This document shows positions 1 through 12,315 of a DNA stretch of 64,000 nucleotides, one piece after another; position 1 is the stretch's first letter, and each line of letters starts with the position of its first letter. Location of the stretch: the NCBI GenBank assembly GCA_019787685.1, contig JAHNUO010000012.1:1426001-1490000 (forward strand), given 5' to 3'. Below the pieces are notes generated by a model, which saw only the letters and a program-made list of their open reading frames with translations, was not told the origin of the DNA and made no database searches. Both the position numbers and the translations under genes were made by a program. Origin of the DNA: Chiua virens (lineage: Eukaryota > Basidiomycota > Agaricomycetes > Boletales > Boletaceae).

Positions 1-11
1 TAAAGTTATTT

Positions 12-1553
12 CTAATCCCATTCGTCGTCGTCGTCGTCCTCATCATCACTATCGCCAAGCTTCTTACTTCTCTGCATCAAGGCCACGGCGAGCGCAGCAG
101 TCAAATCTCCACCGCCACCGGTGCCGTTGCTTCTACTGGATTCCTCCGCAACAGGTGCGGGTGGAGGAGGCGGGGTGGAGGACGGCGCTGGTGCCTTGCG
201 TAAATTGGTCACGCTCTGCCCACGAATCGACGCTAAAAGATCTGCGCGCCCGGGCTGTGGAGGCGCAGAGGTAGCCACGCCAGGCGGTGGAGGCGGTGGA
301 GGCGGTGGCGGTGGCGGGAGTGGCGGGGGTGGTGGTGGTGGTGGTGGTGCGGACGACGTTTCTTGAACTGGGAGGGGTGGTGAAGGGGGCGACCCGGTCG
401 CTCTCGACACTGGTGGAGGCGGAGGCGGCGGGGGTGGTGGCGGAGGCGGTGTAACATTCTCAGCAGGACGCGCCGGAGGAGGAGGAGGAGCAGGTGGCGA
501 GGGAGTAGGCCGGCTGACAGGGGGTGGCGGTGGTGTAACAGGTGGCACGTTCGCAGGTCGGGGAGGTGGGGTGGGTCTCACAGGGGGAGGCGGAGGCGGA
601 GGATTTGCAGGCGGCCCGGGACTACGTTGCGTTGGTGGTCGACGAGAAGGCGCACCGGACCGGGGTGGCTGCCACGGAGGTGCCTGCGAAGGGAGGGGAG
701 GTGCCAGGTCTCCGTTGGTGGAAGTAGCACTATTCGAAGGCATGTGAGTACGCCGGGGAACCGGTGGTGGCGGTGGTTTCTTCTTAGGTGGTTCCGCCGT
801 CACTACCGTATTCTGCTTTGCCTCTCGGATGAAATTCTGGATAAAGTCTTTGTTCTTCTCGATCACCTCCTCAGCGACCCCTTTGCTCTGAAGATCCCGA
901 ACAAGCGAAATCCAGGACTCGTCAACATTGTTGCTCGTGAATCCCTTCTCTTCGTCGTACCCGACATGGGCAACGTGTCTGAACGAGCCTTCTTTAGGCC
1001 CGGAGATCATTGACTTGTCGATCTTTCCGCCTTTCTTGACCTTCTTCGGCTCCGAGGACACCTTGCTGGCTGACGGAAATGTAAGCATGCGAGTGCACAC
1101 AGCAACATTCTCGAGTACCTTTCTCCGCTTTGCGGCCTGTGACCTTCTTGTAGAACAGAGTTGCATCTTTCTCTTCTGAGAACACGACACCTATCATACA
1201 CTCCTAGAAATCACATGAGTTTGTGTCATTGTGGCTCGGTACGGACTCACGTCGCCTGCGAAAGAATGGAAGAATGGCCGGTCCTTGTGGTACTCGAATT
1301 GATCGTAAAGCTCGTGCTGCCATATAACGCCCCGCGTGCCAATGAAATCCACGAGCTTCAAGATAAACGCATCTTTCGACTTGTCATGGGTGAACGCCAG
1401 TGCTCCTTGCAGGCCACCATATGACCATTTGCTATGCTGCGGATGTGCAAAGTATATGCGTGCTGGGACGGCGATATGAATCTTGTTGGATGAGGTTGGA
1501 ATTGCGGAGGATACTTTTGATTTTTCATCCGGAGTTAATGATTTGGCAGGCAT
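12..1553 (-). CDS. LAS17: WASP/Las17-type actin nucleation-promoting factor
   Basis: This protein activates Arp2/3-driven actin branching at endocytic patches. I read three exons, 1553-1251, 1203-1119 and 1069-12, with GT-AG introns of 47 and 49 nt, giving 481 aa. Residues 1-129 form a WH1/EVH1 domain (IYFAHPQHSKWSYGG, FHSFAGD joined by splicing to ECMIGVVFSEEKDA, ending FYKKVTGRK). A GBD/CRIB-like segment follows (IDKSMISGPKEGSFRHVAHVG). Then comes a very proline-rich centre (runs of 8-13 Pro), a WH2 actin-binding motif at about 403-422 (GRADLLASIRGQSVTNLRKA) and an acidic C-terminus ending DEWD, the usual Arp2/3 contact. The start MPAKSL lies just before the WH1 fold; longer upstream reading is not needed. 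Length is a little under yeast Las17. The domain order is diagnostic, so confidence is high; exact exon edges are inferred. Confidence 0.93.
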
Positions 1554-2227
1554 TTCAGGGGAAAGCAAGAAAGTTAGAAATTGTTGGTAGAGAACATCTA
1601 ACCGTCTCCAAGGCGCGGAGTGATCTATCAGAGTGGCGTGGGAAGACAACAACAGGTCGAGTAAGACAGGGGCCAGAGGAAGTACGGATCAATCTTGTTC
1701 TGACACGTTCTGTTGAGGCTTGAACTGGTTGTGTTGAAACTCACTATGCACAAACAGGTTTCACCAATCCTATCCCTGGATACACGGTGATTGCGGTATG
1801 TCTATCGCGTTACTAGTCAACTTCTTGCTAATGGCATAGCGTTAGACGAGACAAAGAGTCACTCCAACGTATCGTCTGTCCGAAATTATCACTCTTTGTT
1901 GTCTATAAGTCAGGTTTACAAGGTGGTGACAATTCTAAACTCCAGCGAACAATAGGGGGTTCAAACGTTCAACATCCAATAGCTGCTTGGCGGCAATTAA
2001 AGAAGCCCACCTGGTAGGATTATCCGCATTCTGCATGAAACTGCTTTGTTGACATATCCACGGAACCGAACAGGACCATTCACGGTCGCAGACCATTCTC
2101 AGCAGATCACGGGAGGCAAAATCGAACTAAATGCGTGCTTGGCTATCGTTCAGTGATCGTATAAAATGCCTACGAATCCAGACGACACCGGCATTCCTGA
2201 ACCATCATAACCCAACGCATACTAGTC
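1554..2227. other. No gene seen
   Basis: I see no conserved coding segment here. It is the 5' side of the WASP-like gene, followed by decayed DNA. A stretch near 1836-1885 resembles 3618-3665, so this belongs to the edge of the duplicated zone. Confidence 0.5.
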
Positions 2228-2800
2228 CATGAATTTCACACAAATTCCTCATGCGTCGCACACAGAGTTGTCTGCGGCAGATTTTTCCGTCAAATATTGG
2301 TGGTCCTATCATGTCACGTCGGGCTGACCGCTGGCGTTCTTTCCCGTCATCTGGGCTTGGTACTTCTTATAGACCATTGGTCTCTACTTGATGACGGAGA
2401 GAGGGCACGGATTGGACGTCTTCAACTTGGAAACCACAGCCACGAAGGCGTCAGAAGGCTTCGTTATTAACATGCCCGGAGAGGAGACATACAAGTAAGT
2501 CTGTGCCCTCGATGCAATGTTTGTATTATTGACTAAACATTTATTATCATACCCGCCTCCACACCAACGTTTGGTGTTTCGAAAGCAGCCATGATTCTGG
2601 CCCGGCTGATGGCGGACGGAGGGGATCGTGGTCTTCGTTTCTTTATTGTCCCCATCTGCGATGAGCGAGAAGTGTTCAAGGGGGTAGAGTCCGTCCGCGC
2701 CCAGGTATCGCCCCGTTGGCCTTCGCTATCACTCCCTTCGACTCTGATACCATCATTAAGCACTTGGATGTACTCGACTGTGCCTCATTCCAAAAGGCTA
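2228..2800 (+). pseudogene. Truncated copy of the acyl-CoA oxidase-like gene
   Basis: The stretch matches the 5' half of the intact gene at 7247-9151 at DNA and protein level. Shared peptides include MTERGHGLDVFNLETTAT, then after an intron-like gap PASTPTFG, LARLMADGGDRGLRFFI and EREVFKGVESVR. It lacks the first exon in frame, part of exon 2 and everything after about the first third of exon 3, and contains frame breaks. It is a non-functional duplicate; the catalytic and C-terminal parts are missing. Confidence 0.8.
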
Positions 2801-3299
2801 ATCAAGGTGCAGATGAGCAACGTTAATATCTCTGCTTAACACTCAAAGATCTAGAGTGATTTGGCCGATATAATTCTCACCTGCTTTGCAACGGGGGTCC
2901 AGACTCCTTCCCACCTCAGTTGGGGAGGTCGAGGGCGATCTGCTACGTGGCAGTCAGGGTGTCCCGACATAAGTCAAAGACCGCCAACCTAAACATTGGG
3001 TCGATCATCTGTCCGCCAGCAGAATCTGTTTCCAACAATTCAACTTCTTCAATCAAGTTCAAATTTCAACGTTTCAACGTTCAACTTGAACCGCTGGTTC
3101 GTTTTTTTGACCTTCAACTGTCTGAATGCTCGGCTGAGTTTCCAGGTGCTTGTCCGGAAGATAACCCCATTCATCCTTCATCCTTCAAATAAGAACCGAA
3201 TATATGGTGCGAGCCTGACCAAAAACGAAATAATCCGTGGACTGCGGTTGGGCAGCCGTTCCAAATCTAGTGATGAAACATGCATGTGCAGCGCTCATC

Positions 3300-3640
3300 G
3301 AAGGCTAGCCTCGGACCATCCGTTTTGGTACCCTCCCTACGCTCGAGTTACTGGCAGCGTTTGGTATAGGCTTTGCCCGTCGTTTCCTAATCAGTAACGT
3401 CTGGTTTCGAGAACAATCGAACGCCTGTTCAACGGCATTCCAATAAATCAAATTGGAAGTAGGTATCAGCATGCCACACGTTGGCCGCATGCGATTGGTT
3501 GCCTTTTGACATGATAGCATTCCTCCGTTCACGCCGTTCCGAAGCGGATACTCAATCATCCCTATCCATGGATTTCATCCTTCACTGAACCATAAATGAG
3601 TCTCACAACCTTGCCAATGGCCTGGAGTTAGACGAGACCA
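3300..3640 (-). pseudogene. Remnant of ankyrin-type gene 5' end
   Basis: On the minus strand this encodes YPLRNGVNGGMLSCQKATNRMRP, nearly the same as the N-terminus of the gene at 9658-10413 (YPLRNGANGVVLCQKAINRMRP). The flanking sequence around 3540-3640 also matches 10370-10460. The ankyrin part does not follow, so only the promoter-proximal end was copied or kept. Confidence 0.65.
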
Positions 3641-3739
3641 AGGTGCACTCTGAAATTTCGTTTGTCCAGAAATCTTTTGCTTCCTCCTGGCATATCTGTA
3701 TTGACTCGCAGCGGCAGATTTGATCATCAGTCAAGTTTA

Positions 3740-4300
3740 CGAGGCATTTGCGACGAGAGTAAGGAATGTCACGTCAACAATATCTGGATTTTCATTGACA
3801 GTTGGACGTGGTTCGTCATGATAAGTGAAGAGGCATAGTGTCGAATTCGCTGTCCCAAGGAGAATAAGTACAAGACAAGCTGAATACACGCCAACTCCAA
3901 CTGTCACAGAATGTTATGTGCTTTGATTTCGGCATGAGATTGTTAGTCCATTTTTGACCGCCATCTAAGCGTTGAAAACTGGTCTGCAATCACTTGAGAG
4001 AAATTTTGTCTTCTGAATTTCTCAGTCTGAGAGATCTCCAATTGGCAAAAAATAATCGAGTTTCTCAGGCTTGATCATGAATCTGATGACGTTACTGGAT
4101 CAAAACGGTATGTGCACATCGGATCAGTTTTTTCTAGAAGCATTCGGTTGAAAGACACGTCTTCCAGCATGCCGTACGCATGTACTGATAGTTTTGTCTG
4201 TCCCATGAGTCAGTACTGTTTCAGCGACAAGTTAAATATAAAAATGCGTCAGCTGTCGGATCCAGTCCACGACATCTACACCAAAATCGTGCTCTGATGA
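3740..4300. repeat. Segmental duplicate, pairs with 6520-7060
   Basis: Non-coding sequence that recurs at 6520-7060 with scattered indels. Shared landmarks are the GAGAGTRAGGAATG start, CAGTTTTTTCTAGAAGCATTC near 4125 and 6875, and CAGCATGCCGTA near 4165 and 6928. No coding potential was recognised. In this copy it follows the ankyrin remnant; in the second copy it precedes the acyl-CoA oxidase gene, so the order has been rearranged. Confidence 0.7.
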
Positions 4301-4369
4301 GCCGGTAGTCATTTTACATAGGCACGCTGTTGAACTCACTCTCTACTAGTAGGTGGACTTTGAAGCTTC

Positions 4370-5757
4370 AAGCTGAAGCCATCGAGAGTCCCGCAGGTGC
4401 CGGTAATCTTTCGAATAACAGAGCATCATTCTGTCCTACAATAATTACGGAAAAAGCCGATCGGAGCTTTTCTAGATTACCGAGAAATGTTGCTTTTGGA
4501 CTCTCCGTGCTATTCAATTCAAGGTTACCTCGAGCATTTCGATGAATTTTTTGCATCAACTTCCTGTAATTGTTTCTGCCACCAACCTGCCAGGTTTTCC
4601 TCTTTTCCTCTACTTTTTCTCAAGTATCGAGGCTCAGTGACAGACGATGGCAGGTCTTGCCAGTCACGAGATCAAGTTCGTGTGTCCCGCCATTGGTCGA
4701 TAACCCACACCATCCTGTAGTTTCTCCTTATCTTTACGCAGGTATATCATGAAACTTGCGTAACTTTACAGCAAGCCGTGTGGCAGGAAATGCCATTTCA
4801 AAGATATGCTGTAGATTGCTGTTCATGTGGCAGCCTGAGCGACATACACGTGTGCTCTGAGGAAATGGTCCAGTCTTTGCTCGACGTAAGGATTGGGAAG
4901 TCAATCCCCTTTAGCCAGTGAGGGTCTGGTTTTACATCACTTGCTGTGGTGATGCCACGACCCGGAACTGCATGAAGACGCTCGGTCCATGTGCACTTAA
5001 GCGAGAATGTGGTTTGGCTGCGCCCCTCCTGCCATTCCACTCGTCCGTCCAATACCCTCAACGTCGAGGTCTGGTGAGCTCAGCCAAATCCCCTCCACTA
5101 ATGTTCTGGAAGTTCTTCCCTCCCTTGATCATTGACGACATCCAGTTGGTCCCCTCAAATATGGCGCTCATGATATGGATCCGTATGTGTTAACACATCC
5201 TGACGCATACTTGCAATCTACTGATCCTTTCAGATCCAAGTCGCGTCGCGCGGCCAAAGATGATTGCTCCGTGGCCCCGCGAACATCGATCACAATCCAT
5301 GTTTGGTAGATCGATCGATGTCTCGGAAGCTGGCTCCTGTTGTTGTACCTTTATATCCATAAATTCCGTTTTGACTACGTCTCGATGTAGCATATTGAAT
5401 GACATCCACTCTGACCGCTTCGCGAAGGCGTATCTTCTGAATCGTGGAAGATTGGTCAGTAAGACGTCTAAATTGATGATGAAGACGCATGTGTTCTACT
5501 TTAGACTCGATTGAAATCATACATACAAACCGGCATGCGTATCATGAATACAAAGGAAGAGATCGTCACATGTACTGCATTAGCCCATCAACCTGAGTAA
5601 CGAAGTGCACCTTCCTGTTGAAGTGCCTCATGTATGTCAATTACCCTGCGCTCTATGCCATACACCACCTTGGCTCCTAGGCCCTTACACACCTCCTCTT
5701 TCTCCACATGTTGCTTATAAACATCTTTGCGTGAAAACGTCTGTTCGCATCCTAGAA
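4370..5757. repeat. Segmental duplicate, pairs with 10945-12315
   Basis: About 1.4 kb that is highly similar to 10945-12315. It includes the block starting GGTGCCGGTAATCTTT, the block around 4870-5060 and the 3' end of a C2H2 gene. At 5757 the similarity jumps to 13418. Copy 1 has therefore lost the roughly 1.1 kb that still exists at 12315-13418 in copy 2, which removes most of the finger gene. Confidence 0.8.
5588..5757 (-). pseudogene. C-terminal stub of C2H2 finger gene
   Basis: It encodes CEQTFSRKDVYKQHVEKEEVC and the tail GALRYSG-stop, almost identical to the last 57 codons of the intact gene at 12152-12964. The DNA-binding fingers upstream were removed by the deletion described for the surrounding duplicate. 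Confidence 0.8.
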
Positions 5758-6053
5758 CATGAGTGGTCTGTCGATGTACTTGGTGAGATGGGGAGTGTGG
5801 TCTCAGTGGGACGGTGGGACCCTTGACTCCCAGGGGCATAAGGTTCCGTCGAGCCTATTGCCATCAGATGCGAAGGGAAGAGTCCACTTAGCTCTTTTCA
5901 GAGTCGCTTACATTCTGTTTGACCAATTGGTGTCAAGTATCTAGGGTCAGTAAGGTTCTAACTAGTCACTTGATTTGGTAGTGTCGTAATAATTATGTGA
6001 ATACGGTGCACGGGCTCACCGGGTCACCGGGTGATATCATGGATCGTCATGTG

Positions 6054-6130
6054 TCAGGTCGATGGTATTGGCAGTGACGGACTGAGATCCTCCCGATCTC
6101 AGTCCGTCACTGCCAATACCATCGACCTGA
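6054..6130. repeat. Perfect long hairpin (36-bp arms, 5-nt loop)
   Basis: Positions 6054-6089 and 6095-6130 are perfect reverse complements around the loop CTCCC. The arms start TCAGGTCGATGGTATTGGCA and contain GTGACGGACTGAGATC. Nothing coding overlaps. Such perfection among decayed duplicates suggests recent origin, selection or an inverted-duplication repair event. Confidence 0.85.
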
Positions 6131-7246
6131 TGCACCTCAGTGGCGCATCACTGATTCTCTAATTTTCTGATAACATCCTTATCAACTGACTAATAACTAT
6201 AAGCTTCATAAACAGTTTATATTGGTTGGCGTTTTGCGCCACAGGGGCCGCACCATGGAGATTCGGCTGACTGATACTAGGTTCCCTGATACATTAATAT
6301 TATTGTAATCAATCAAAAGTTTATCTCTAAAGATCACCTATGACATCTAGTACACTCTGTTTGAAGTCTGGGTTGCTAAATTGCTAATTGAGTAAGATCT
6401 CCGAGCCGGATCTCGACATTCCCGACTCACCCCGAGGACCAAGTCTTACCCGCAGAACACGTTTACCCGCGGTATATGGGTACGGTGTGCACGCGGGTAT
6501 GGCTCCTCGACACCGTACGGTACTGCGATGAGAGTGAGGAATGCCACGTCAATTATGTCTGAGTTTTCATTGACAGTGTCGAATTTACCGTCCCGAGGAG
6601 AATAAGTACAAGCCAAAGACACACCAACTTCACAGCATGTTACGTACCTTGACTTTGGCATGAGGTAGATTGTTCAAGTTAGTCCATTTTTGGTCACCAT
6701 CTAAGCGTTGAAAAAGTACTGATCTGCAGCTACTTCAGAAAATTCTTGTCTACAAGTTCTGACCTTCTCGCTGTCACGGGGTTTTTTTTCTCGGTCTGAG
6801 AGATCTCCAAATATAATCCAGTTTCTTTGAAGCTGGTAAAGTTATCGGATCGAAACGGTATGTGCAGCATCGGACCAGTTTTTTCTAGAAGCATTCAGTT
6901 GAAAGCTGACAACTAATCATCGTCTTCCAGCATGCCGTAGATATGTGGTCCGTCCCGTGAGTCAGTACGAGTCCTATTTCAGCGACAGTGTACAGGTAAA
7001 GATGCATTGGTGGTCAGATCCGGTCCACTAGCATCTACATCAAAATCATGTTCTGATCTGAACCTAAGGCTCGCTTGCACAACTGTTCATCAAACAGTAA
7101 CGTTACTTTAAAGCCCATCCTGACGGCCCACTCCATCCCTAATGGGTTATGGGAAGCAACATTAAACTAAATTTATGTTGTCGTGGTCTTATAAAATGCC
7201 TGCCAATGCAGAGACCTCTCAATCCCGCAAAGCATTGTAATGCAAC
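6131..7246. other. Intergenic; duplicate block at 6520-7060
   Basis: No gene is visible. At 6440-6520 there is a GC-rich segment with ACCCGCGG and GGGTACGG words like those at 15610-15700, possibly a small dispersed repeat. Positions 6520-7060 pair with 3740-4300. The remainder is upstream DNA of the acyl-CoA oxidase-like gene. Confidence 0.55.
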
Positions 7247-9151
7247 ATGCAGAACAGGCTCGCCTCCCATCCCTTGTTTACTGTCAGCACCGAGTCTTTT
7301 TCCGTCGATGAATCCATCTCGCTCTCTTATCAGCGAGCGAAATTGGTGATGCAGACATACGGTGGGTGCGTCACTCTGTGCATTTCATGCCAACCCTCAC
7401 ACGTTGCACAGAGTTGTCCGTGGAGGATATCGAACATTTTTCCGCCAAATATTGGTCTATGTGGACTGATCCTATCATGTCACGCGACTTCTCTATGTTT
7501 ATAATCTTGATATGTCACGTCGGACTGACCATTGGTGTTCTTTCCCGTCATCTGCATAAACGACCGGACTTGGTACCTCTCGTAGACCGCCTTCTCCGGT
7601 TTGACACCATTGGTCTCTACTTGATGACAGAGAGAGGGCACGGATTGGACGTCTTCAACTTAGAAACCACAGCCACAAAGACGTCAGAAGGCTTCGTTAT
7701 TAATACGCCCAGAGAGGAGGCATCCAAGTTAGTCTGTGCCTTCAGCACAACGTATATATTATTGACCAAATGGATAGACTCATGCCGGCCTCTACACCAT
7801 CTTTCGGGATTCCCAAAGTAGCTGTCGTCCTGGCTCGGCTGATCGTAGACGGAGAGGATCGTGGACCTCGCTTCTTCATCGCCCCCATCTGCAATGAGCG
7901 GGAAATGTTCAAGGGGGTGGAGTCCATCCGACTTGGTCCACGCCCTGGTACCACTCCGTTAGACTTCGCTATCACTCGGTTTGATTCTGTGGTCGTCCCT
8001 GACACCGCGATGGTCACCTCTACGTTGGGAGACTATTCGTTACCCAAGTCTCCGTTGGAAGCTATGTGGAACGAGAACTGGCGCATCCAGATCGGAGGCA
8101 TGACAGTTCTTGCACCTGCGATACCTTCCCTCAAGGCTATGGCCTTCATTGCTGGAAAGTACTCCATGCATCGTTGCATCACGGGGAAGGCATCCGAGCG
8201 AATCCCCATTATTTCATTCCGAACACAGCAATGGCCTATCTTGCACGCAGTCTCTGTGAGTCTCGTGATGGATAACTGGTATTCCGTCGCAATAGGGCAG
8301 ATCACGGAGGACCCTTCCCTCGATCCTCGCGTTCGGCACGGTCTCTCTGTCGTCGTGAAGACCACTCTCGCCCGCCATGCGTCACGTTGCGTATCCGAGA
8401 TTTCTGAGCGTTGTGGTGCTCAGGGTACCTTCGAGAACAATTTCATGGCCCGCTTCGAGGTTGGTCATTTATTTATTTATCGGGTCCTATCTCACTCGAC
8501 ATTTCTCAGAATGACCTCAAGGGTGCCGTCATCTCTGAAGGCGATATCCTGACATTGTGTATCCGGTTATTCTCGGAGTTGCTACAGCAGCGATACCAGC
8601 TGCCTCTCCCAGACCTATCCGAGTCGCTTCTTGCCCGCCATGCTGTGTCGTTGTTCGAGGAGAACAAGGCGTTGCTGCAGACCATGCCCGAGGGACATCG
8701 CAGCCAAGCCTTCAACGCTCGCATCTTCCCACAATCCGAATACGCCATTGAAGCGATGGGCCATGCCATGGCCTATTCGGCCGCCCTCCAAAAGGGCCTC
8801 CCCAAGTCGATCCTAGACATCTACGAATGTGCCGTCATCCGTCGTGACCCGGCGTGGTATGTTGAACAAGGCGGGTTAACGCGGTACGATCTACGTGTCC
8901 GTGAGGACGAGGCGGTGACACGTGCGCTGCCGCACCTGGCGACGTTCTTGGATGGCCTCGGTATCGAGGAGTATGTCTCGGCACCCATCGTTTCGGACGC
9001 GGCATTGAAGGCTTACTATGGCAAACTGCCTGTGTTCAAAGGTAACACAACCCCTAACATTAGTTTTGATCAAGGATCCACGACGAGTAGCAGGCCATTC
9101 CCGGGCAGCTGGGTGCAATCCATGGTCACAGGCTTTTGGAATATTCTATAG
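7247..9151 (+). CDS. Acyl-CoA oxidase/dehydrogenase-like flavoprotein
   Basis: Likely a peroxisomal-type acyl-CoA oxidase or dehydrogenase relative that oxidises fatty acyl-CoA with FAD. Four exons splice in frame: 7247-7361, 7412-7727, 7778-8459 and 8510-9151, with introns of 50 nt each and a product of about 584 aa. Seen: an N-terminal helix segment (HPLFTVSTESFSVDESISLSYQRAKLVMQTY), the flavin-contacting region (YLMTERGHGLDVFNLETTAT), a middle beta region (DRGPRFFIAPIC), and the helical C-terminal part (MWNENWRIQIGGMTVLAPAI, AGKYSMHR, then exon 4). No obvious C-terminal SKL peroxisome signal is present. An optional last intron near 9042 would change the C-terminus. A 5' fragment of the same gene lies at 2228-2800. 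The family assignment is by recognition; substrate is unknown. Confidence 0.82.
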
Positions 9152-9657
9152 TTTGAATCGTGTCCCTTTGTGCTTGTACTTCGTCGTCGTCTTTTCCTGG
9201 TGGGCTTTCAATCTGTTATCTCATTACGACTGCAGAGTGCATTTTGTGTTAAATTTAACTGAATATATTACTCAAAGTACTGGCATAAAAATCGAAATTA
9301 TGAAAAGGATAGCGTTATCAGGAATTAATGTGGATGGGTTTAGGTCCCAATAACTTGAAACCTATCCTAAATATCACTCGCAAAGTCGGTCCTGGAGTCT
9401 TTGTTCTGAAGTCTTCCCCCAATTGCCTCCTCCGCATCGCTCCATTCTCACACCATTAAGCCTTCCCTTCGGTATATCCATACCTCCAGCGAGGTGGACG
9501 AAAGAGGGACACCGGAACACTTGACAGAACAATACCTATCAAAATTCTAAAAGTCTTTTGCAGGGACAGCCTGGCCGCTGACTAAATTCTTAATACAGTG
9601 CGCGAACCATCTCCGAGAATACTCTCACTGCCAGTGGAATGTGCTCCACCGCGGGCG
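9152..9657. other. Intergenic, nothing recognised
   Basis: A gap between two convergent genes, mainly AT-rich 3' flanking DNA. No conserved coding segment, RNA gene or repeat was seen. Confidence 0.5.
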
Positions 9658-10413
9658 TTACTCGAAAATGCTAATCAGAGTGTGGACGGCATACGTGAAT
9701 ACTCTGCTCGATAGTAAAAGGTCTGGACGCTCACCCGATGAGTTGACCGATGTGAATCTCTGCCGCTTCGCAACGGGGGTGGGTGTCTCATCCTCGAGAC
9801 TCGCATACGCTCTCTTCGCGTCCCGTGAAGCATCAATAATTTCAATGAGGCGTTGAGAAGCTGGTTCAACGCGTAAAGTACGGGCAGTCTGAAGCAGGGT
9901 GTCCCCATTGGACGTGGTAAAATGGACATCGGCTCCATTCCGGACTAGGCATTCGACCATCTGGGGAGACGAGTGAAGCTGAAAGGCAATGAAGAGGATG
10001 TCGGGAGGAAGCGGAACATTGTACCAGAGGAGAAGTTCCACCACAGATATATATCCCTTTTCAATGGATGTTACCAAGACTGATTTACAGGTCGAACTGT
10101 GGTGTAGTGAGGCACGAGCGCAGCCACAGTGCAAGGTTTCCCACCCACCCTCGCAGCTCACACATACCCGGCGGCTCGGGCTCCGGTCCTGGGCCGAAGA
10201 GTGCTTCGCACTCTTGCCCAAACCTCGCCCACCTAGTCCCTCTGCCTCCCTCTCCTCACAGCTCAAGGAGCGACTTCCAAAGACCTGAGAATTGTAGAAG
10301 TTTGCATATTTTGGCCGCATGCGATTGATTGCTTTTTGACATAATACTACCCCGTTCGCACCGTTCCGAAGCGGATACGTTGAAACTTGATCATCCCTAT
10401 CCATGGATTTCAT
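9658..10413 (-). CDS. Small ankyrin-repeat-like protein
   Basis: Frame is open for 251 codons, but the middle (about residues 44-108, rich in Arg and Ser) looks like an unspliced intron. A GT follows YNSQ and an AG precedes VLVTSIEKG. The conserved part reads as ankyrin-type helices: TSIEKGYISVVELLLWYNVPL, FQLHSSPQMVECLVRNGADVHF and NGDTLLQTARTL. A basic stretch PVAKRQRF follows. Ankyrin repeats bind proteins; no other domain is visible. The 5' end was duplicated to 3300-3640. It may itself be a fragment of a larger ankyrin gene. Confidence 0.6.
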   Translation of the reverse strand: MKSMDRDDQVSTYPLRNGANGVVLCQKAINRMRPKYANFYNSQVFGSRSLSCEEREAEGLGGRGLGKSAKHSSAQDRSPSRRVCVSCEGGWETLHCGCARASLHHSSTCKSVLVTSIEKGYISVVELLLWYNVPLPPDILFIAFQLHSSPQMVECLVRNGADVHFTTSNGDTLLQTARTLRVEPASQRLIEIIDASRDAKRAYASLEDETPTPVAKRQRFTSVNSSGERPDLLLSSRVFTYAVHTLISIFE

Positions 10414-10944
10414 CCTTCACTAAACTATAAATGAGTCTCACACATTGTCAATGGCCTGACCTGACATACCCTCCGCGGGTCGGACAAGTCAATGGGCGGT
10501 AAAGGCCGTTGGGCATCCCTGAGGACACAACGGGGGTGATGATGTATATCGTCCAAATGTGTCCGCAGAGTGGCCCAACAAGCCTACTTATAAGGAAAGG
10601 AGGGGTAAGGAGGAGACGGTGATTTGTGTGGCGTCAACATCAGCGTTGTTGTCGTGCGCGTCCAGCCGTGTACATCGCACCGTGGCAGCACATGGTCGCG
10701 TCATGCACATCGCGTTGTGCAGTGCTACCGTCTACAATTGTGTACTGTTGCAAGACGGAGAAGAAGCGGTGGGCCTTGCTGAGTACGATAGCATGAGGGT
10801 GGTGTTGAAAAGTATCCCAATAGTCGGAAGAGTCGATGTACCTTTAAGCAACATGATTCAGATGCTCTGCGAGATTGTGACTCTCACGGCATGCTATCAA
10901 TCAACCGATCACAATATTCATTGGACCATGAAACTTTGAAGCTT
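10414..10944. other. Intergenic, nothing recognised
   Basis: The first 50 bases match the 3590-3640 duplicate. The rest has no conserved coding segment that I can identify. Confidence 0.45.
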
Positions 10945-12315
10945 GAAGTCGAAGCCCGCGGGTGCCGGTAATCTTTTGAATAACAGGGCATCATTCTGTC
11001 CTACAATAATCACGGAAAAAGCCGATCGGAGCTTTTCTAGATTACCGAGAAACGTTGTTCTTTGGACTCTCGATGAATTTTTTGCATCAACTTCCAGTAA
11101 TTCTTTCTGTCACCAACCTGCCAGGTTTGCTCCACTTTTTCTCAAGCATCGGGCCCAGTGACAGACGAAGGCATCCTGCCAGCCACGAGATCAAGTGGAC
11201 TTCCTCGTGCGTCGGGCCGCCATTGGTTGATAACCCACACCATCCTGTATTTTCTCCTTATCTTTACGCAGGTATATCACGAAACTTGCGTAACTTTACA
11301 GCAAGTCGTGTGGCAGGAAATGCCATTTCAAAGATATGCTGTAGATTGCTGTTCATGTGGCAGCCTGAGCGACATACACGTGTGCTCTGAGGAAATGGTC
11401 CAGTCTTTGTTCGACGTAAGGATTGGGAAGCCAATCCCCTTTAGCCAGTGAGGGTCTGGTTTTACATCACTTGCTGTGGTGATGCCACGACCCGGAACTG
11501 CATGAAGACGCTCGGTCCATGTATACTTAAGCCAGAATGTGGTTTGGCTGCGCCCCTCCTGCCATTCCACTCGTCCGTCCAATACCCTCAACGTCGAGGT
11601 CTGGTGAGCTCAGCCGAATTCCCTCCACTAATGTTCTGGAAGCTCTTCCCTCCCTTGATCATTGACGACATCCAGTTGGTCCCCTCAAATATGGCGCTCA
11701 TGATATGGATCCGTACGTGTTAACACATCCTGACGCATATTTGCAATCTACTGATCCTTTCAGATCCAAGTCGCGTCGCGGCCAAAGATGATTGCTCCGC
11801 GACTCCGTGAACATCGATCGATGTCTCGGAAGCTGGTTCCTGTTGTTGTACCTTTATCTGTCAACGTCGCTACTCCTACTCGCTAGGCTTCGGTTGACGA
11901 AGCTTTTCGAAAATCGCTGATCTCCATAAATTCCGTTTTGACTACGTCTCGATGTAGCATATCGAATGATATCCACTCTGAGCGCTTCGCGAAGGCGTAT
12001 CTTCTGAATCGTGGAAGATTGGTCAGTAAGACGTCTAAACTGATGATGAAGACGCATGTGTTCTACTTTAGATTCGATTGAAATCATACATACAAACTGT
12101 ACGTATCATGAATACAAAGGAACAGATCGTCACACGTACTGCATCAGCCCATCAACCTGAGTAACGAAGTGCACCTTCCTGTTGAAGTGCCTCATGTACG
12201 TCAATTACCCTGCGCTCTGTGCCATACACCATCTTGGCTCCTAGGCCCTTACACACCTCCTCTTTCTCCACATGTTGCTTATAAACATCTTTGCGTGAAA
12301 ACGTCTGTTCGCATC
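10945..12315. repeat. Segmental duplicate, pairs with 4370-5757
   Basis: The second and more complete copy of the 1.4-kb block described at 4370-5757. Small differences include an insertion near 11865-11920 that copy 1 lacks. Its right part contains the coding end of the C2H2 gene. Confidence 0.8.

Noticed and set aside
121..1013. Plus-strand Gly-rich and Arg-rich frames
   Set aside because: Antisense shadows of the poly-proline region of the WASP-like gene.
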